The notes under the pieces are model-generated. The model had not been told where the DNA came from. It made no database searches and was given only the letters and a program-made list of their open reading frames with translations. A program made the translations under genes and the position numbers. From Paenibacillus andongensis (GTDB lineage Bacteria > Bacillota > Bacilli > Paenibacillales > NBRC-103111), in assembly GCF_025369935.1 (NCBI RefSeq), contig NZ_CP104467.1, positions 5,959,001-6,023,000 on the forward strand: 64,000 bases of DNA. The letters are read 5' to 3'. Every line of letters begins with the position of its first letter. The first letter of the stretch is position 1. Below, piece by piece: positions 61,301 through 64,000 of this stretch.

Positions 61301-64000
61301 TGTCCATCGCGATCTCGACATCCGGTACGGGATCAAATGATACGTTGTCGAACACCACTTTTCCTGCACCTGACAGAATGCCAATATTGACGGTGATGTC
61401 CATCGGTTGCGTCACGGTATACATCTTTGCATAATAAGCGTACTGGCCGCTAAGGGTCACTGGAGCTAATTGATGGTCGCTGTTCCCAGCCCAAATGTTC
61501 AGCTCGGGTTGAACGTCCGTTCCGCCCTCCAACTTCTTGATATATGCGGAGAGCACATAGGTGCCCGGCTTCGTGATGGTAAACGTCTGGTACATGTAAG
61601 TTCGATTGCCCGCTGCTCCCGCCGAATTAAACTCCACAGCATTCACGCCCTGAAACGGGCTTGTTTTGTTCACATAGGCATTTGTACCGTAAAAGCCTGC
61701 GCCCATGCCCCAATTATCGATGGTAATAGCAGCTGGCCCTCCGATCGGATCACCCGACAGCTTCTCGATATCTCCGTTACGGATGATTGTAAGCGGCACA
61801 TCCCCCGTAACACTGCCGATAGCAAGCGGCTCGCTGCTGACGACAAAGACCGTATTCTTCTTCACCATTTTGCCGTTGGAATCTACCGATATTGGGTTTC
61901 CATAATTATCAACTACACGAATGATTTTATTACTATTAGTCACGATGATGTTGAGCAACTGGCTTTTCGCAGACAGAATGCTGAGATAATTTCCATCTGT
62001 TCGATGCAAATAATGATTAACCGTCAGATAACCCTCTCCAGGGAATCCAGAATAAGATCCTACATACTGATCTACCTTTCTAATCTCATTTTGCATAATA
62101 GCGGTTGTCTGAAAAACTTCTGTTGGAGACTGTGAGTACCGTGTTACGAATGTATCTGCATTAGGAACACCCATCGTGAAAAATTTTGAGAATCCCGATG
62201 CCATGAATTCCATATACCTCTGCACCATTTCATATAACTTCGATGGCAAGGAGGCATTAGTAGCATCCATAGGAAAGTACTCGCCTTGCCACAACTTTAA
62301 ATTCGGATGTGTGATTTTAGCCTGAGCATAATCGCCTAGTACATCCGTAATTTGAGCAATCCCCTGATAGCCATGTACATTATAGATGTCATAGTATCCA
62401 ACATAAGTTTCTTTCAAGGCATCTCTCATCATTTGGCGATCGGCAACCATGGAGAAACCGCTCGTTGTTACATACAGTTCCAAATTATTTCCCGTTTCCG
62501 TCAAATACTCTGCCTTTACCTTTTGAGCCTGTTCATGAGCAATCTTCAGCATCAGAAAATATTGTTCCGTTGTCCCCGAGAAAGATGCTGGAGAGGACGG
62601 AGGATGGAAGTTCACCTCATTTACGATTTCGTAGTATTTTACTTTGCCCGCGTATCGTTTCATCGTCTGATAAACGTAATTGGTCCAATCTGCACCTGTT
62701 CCGGGGATCCCATTCTGATCTTGAATATCTTTGGAAACCCAGCGCTCCGGCGAGTATTGGTAACTTGACTGAAAACCTGCAGGTGGTATCTCGCTAAAAG
62801 GCGGCCTTGCTGATGCCCAGTTCGAAGGATAACCCATTACGGCCAGTACATCTATGCCAGCATCAGTTGCAGCTTTTACATATTGATCCGTATGCTCCCA
62901 AGTAAAATGCCCCTTCGTCGGCTCAATTTTATTCCATTGAAAAATCTTTGCATCATCCCAAGTACGAGTTGCGCTTGTATTGATCTTCTTCCATGGCGAA
63001 ATATCGTAGCTGTAGCTGGAGTGTGTCCCGTAATAATCAGCATAGACACCATCGGTAACTGTTGTGTCGTTCGTTGGTACTTTGGAAATTGCACTTCGAT
63101 AAACGATGGCGTCCATGGAAGTTGAGCTTACCGTTGCTTCTAAGTACCACAAACCTACTAATCCGTTTAACTGCGGTAACGTCAGCTCCTCCATCCGATA
63201 GGTGCCGTCCGCCGGGACAGTAACGGTCTTCTGTTCGGTAAACGAATTACCGTATGGATCGGTCGCTTTAATATTAACGGAGTAGAGTTTATCCGTATTT
63301 CCATAATTAACTGTCATCACAGGATAAACGGCTGCTTCATTACGGTAGAAAACCTCTTTCTCACTTCGGAATGCAGGTTTGACAACGCTGTACTGAGAGG
63401 ATGTATGCCAGGGGGTAATATATTTCTCCGATTGAATGGGCTGCCCCAGTGTGGCATCCGCCAGCAGAGCCGTGTCCACACCATGGGTAAAGGTGCTAGT
63501 GCTATGCTCCAATTCATTAGCCGCTAGCGCCCGAGTGGAAATTTTCACATTGGTAATGTTATAAGGGGCTCCCCTCTCTATCATAAATTCATAGGGCATG
63601 AATTTCTCCATCACGGCATTAACCGTGGTCGGCTGGCTGGTTAGCAAGACACCGTCCTTGTAGATGGCTGTGTAACCGCCAGCGCCCATTTTCCATGTAA
63701 AAGCAAGGTTAAAGGGCTGGCCGATGACATAGTCCAGCTGGTTCGGCTGCGCGTAAGCATTCGCTTCGTCGGTGGCCACCCCATTTCTCACGAAAAATCT
63801 AAGCGGCTGATCGTATGTCGACCCCGTCGGCCTTGCTTCGAGTTTTGGGATAAGGGCACTCATTAAAGTGAATCCCGGACCACTCTGTTCGGGAATCAAT
63901 CGAAATAAGAAGTCATACTCGCTTCCAAAATCCGAATAGGGCTTATCAATACGCGCTGTCAGCTCAATTGTCCCTTCACTCGGGTTGATGATGCCCGGAG
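58308..64000 (-). CDS. giant modular secreted glycoside hydrolase, 5' end beyond the window
   Basis: At least 1896 residues; the frame is open through position 64000. Modules in order: LamG/jelly-roll-like region (to about 63000); (beta/alpha)8 hydrolase (about 63050-61900) with acid/base Glu in YYEIVNEVNF near 62618 and nucleophile-like Glu in LWQGEYFP near 62282, closest to GH39/clan A; two tandem units, each a CBM-like plus a Golvesin-C-like domain (about 61790-60890 and 60890-60010); two Big-type Ig domains (to about 59490); an Ig/OmpL47-like domain; and four C-terminal 74-residue repeats. Probably degrades a plant or microbial polysaccharide outside the cell. Confidence 0.85.
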   Translation of the reverse strand, partial: PGIINPSEGTIELTARIDKPYSDFGSEYDFLFRLIPEQSGPGFTLMSALIPKLEARPTGSTYDQPLRFFVRNGVATDEANAYAQPNQLDYVIGQPFNLAFTWKMGAGGYTAIYKDGVLLTSQPTTVNAVMEKFMPYEFMIERGAPYNITNVKISTRALAANELEHSTSTFTHGVDTALLADATLGQPIQSEKYITPWHTSSQYSVVKPAFRSEKEVFYRNEAAVYPVMTVNYGNTDKLYSVNIKATDPYGNSFTEQKTVTVPADGTYRMEELTLPQLNGLVGLWYLEATVSSTSMDAIVYRSAISKVPTNDTTVTDGVYADYYGTHSSYSYDISPWKKINTSATRTWDDAKIFQWNKIEPTKGHFTWEHTDQYVKAATDAGIDVLAVMGYPSNWASARPPFSEIPPAGFQSSYQYSPERWVSKDIQDQNGIPGTGADWTNYVYQTMKRYAGKVKYYEIVNEVNFHPPSSPASFSGTTEQYFLMLKIAHEQAQKVKAEYLTETGNNLELYVTTSGFSMVADRQMMRDALKETYVGYYDIYNVHGYQGIAQITDVLGDYAQAKITHPNLKLWQGEYFPMDATNASLPSKLYEMVQRYMEFMASGFSKFFTMGVPNADTFVTRYSQSPTEVFQTTAIMQNEIRKVDQYVGSYSGFPGEGYLTVNHYLHRTDGNYLSILSAKSQLLNIIVTNSNKIIRVVDNYGNPISVDSNGKMVKKNTVFVVSSEPLAIGSVTGDVPLTIIRNGDIEKLSGDPIGGPAAITIDNWGMGAGFYGTNAYVNKTSPFQGVNAVEFNSAGAAGNRTYMYQTFTITKPGTYVLSAYIKKLEGGTDVQPELNIWAGNSDHQLAPVTLSGQYAYYAKMYTVTQPMDITVNIGILSGAGKVVFDNVSFDPVPDVEIAMDNSDATGVTFTGTTNVWDNTKTNSGANKGDFALNTSKEGKSSVIYTPSIPIAGMYDVYEWHHSTSGTTDAPFTINHGAGSTIVKVNQSTNGNKWNKIGSFPFNMGSMGSVVLTNGFTLGNFMLADGIKFVRTGNLPPVFANGNFESKSGDSLGGPSSVTFDNWSMGSGVYGTNAYVNTNNPYQGGASAEFNSAGASGGRTDLIQKFTVLQPGTYSLSAYIKKLSGGSDVQAELNVWDGVSDHQMAPIALTDQYAYYANTFVVTQPMEITIKTGILSGLGKVLFDNVSFDLIPDNVEIAMDNSDATGIKFTGSNWDNTRTNTGANKGDFALNASKSGNASAIYTPLIPISGMYDVYEWHHSTAGTTDAPFTINGATGSTVVKVNQSINGGKWNKIGSSPFLAGSSGSVVITNGFTTSNFILADGIKFVRIGANVPVQSVMVTGNPSAVVLKGAALPMIAAILPVTATNKAVVWSVVDGTGKAVIDSATGILTGVETGMVTVNAAAADGSGVKGQLQVNVITLDHVTLTASKPIMKSGDQSTLTVIGIMSDGSQADLSTAGLNFSSDRAIATVDAQGIVTATASGEGTVHLKATATLGGTSAEATVALLVDNTKPTTVATVSPSAPDGPNGSYVNPVSVTLTGTDNLSGVAKSEYSLDNGTTWQLYTSTVTFDKQGQYTLIYKSTDQAGNVELPQNLSFYFATTAVKIQLKDSNGNPLSGGTVKYYDGGWKDFGVTDASGTVSKSLPNKSYTFAMTYDGTYKEKVQNTGTDAVVVFQTVNVKVQLKDSQGNLIDGGTVKFYAGSWRTIGNTSGGEICKELLSGSYTFGMTYEGTYKEIVQNTGTSAVVVFQTVNVKVQLKDSQGNLIDGGTVKYYAGSWRTIGNTSGGEISKELLSGSYTFGMTYEGTYKEIVQNIGTAAVVVFQTVNVKVQLKNSQGNLADGGTVKYYAGSWWTIGNTSGGEISKELLSGTYTFGMTYGGTYKESVNNITTNPTVVFQM
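58310..59205. repeat. tandem 222-bp coding repeats
   Basis: GTTAACCGTCTGGAATACGA recurs at 58527, 58749 and 58971, exactly 222 bp apart (74 codons). Three copies are near-identical; the one furthest 5' in the gene is more diverged (YYDGGWKDFG in place of YYAGSWRTIG). Recent duplication or gene conversion is likely. Confidence 0.9.

Noticed and set aside
61470..62135. Long plus-strand ORF of 221 codons opposite the hydrolase
   Set aside because: It is antisense to conserved catalytic and binding domains, with Cys/His/Arg-rich composition typical of a shadow frame.

Overview
The window comes from a low-to-moderate-GC, Gram-positive, spore-forming bacterium, most likely a Paenibacillus or close relative. 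The evidence is the sufC-sufD-sufS-sufU-sufB order, YhaM, MtnK/MtnA, several lipoproteins with copper-amine-oxidase-like stalk domains, KinA/KinB-type orphan kinases, strong GGAGG ribosome-binding sites and many TTG/GTG starts. No rRNA, tRNA, CRISPR or phage module was seen. One IS3-family element is present, and both edges cut through genes.

Layout. 1-2135 (minus): an operon with a small protein, a secreted Ser/Gly-tailed protein, a glutathionylspermidine-synthase-like ATP-grasp enzyme and the start of a membrane protein; genes two to four all appear to start with TTG. 2247-3350: an NlpC/P60 lipoprotein. 3566-8850: the SUF iron-sulfur operon behind a Fur-like box. 9018-12491: DUF1802, a structured intergenic stretch, a short repeat array split by the IS3 element, a hairpin-rich MITE-like element, a short unlisted membrane peptide gene and Dps. 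12699-15013: mtnK-mtnA. 15071-18019: AraC regulator, Gfo/Idh/MocA oxidoreductase and VanY-like lipoprotein. 18214-19509: metY. 19731-25246: a MacAB-like export operon with two ATPases, one carrying an AbrB-like tail. 25473-27725: a polar amino-acid ABC importer. 27960-35373: small conserved proteins, a PAS sensor kinase paired with a GGDEF/EAL protein, an AEC carrier and a MarR regulator.

35535-38735 is the most striking part. A ComQ-like class I isoprenoid synthase (two DDxxD motifs) is followed by a 79-residue nitrile-hydratase-leader-type precursor ending in Trp. A sensor kinase with about seven membrane helices lies tail-to-tail with them. I read this as a possible prenylated-peptide signalling cassette, analogous to comQXP but with a different precursor and kinase class.

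38894-50845 is a catabolic island: three amidohydrolases (two CodA-like), a Rieske oxygenase, a creatininase-family amidase, a flavodoxin-like protein, a FAD-linked oxidase and a complete SsuABC/ThiXYZ-like importer, with a divergent Lrp/AsnC regulator. It looks built to import and dismantle an N-heterocycle of unknown identity. 50903-58206 holds yhaM, a FAD monooxygenase, a MalT-like LuxR regulator, an NTR/stalk-domain secreted protein and a decapitated VWA gene. From 58308 to the right edge runs a giant modular secreted glycoside hydrolase with tandem binding domains and near-identical 74-residue repeats.
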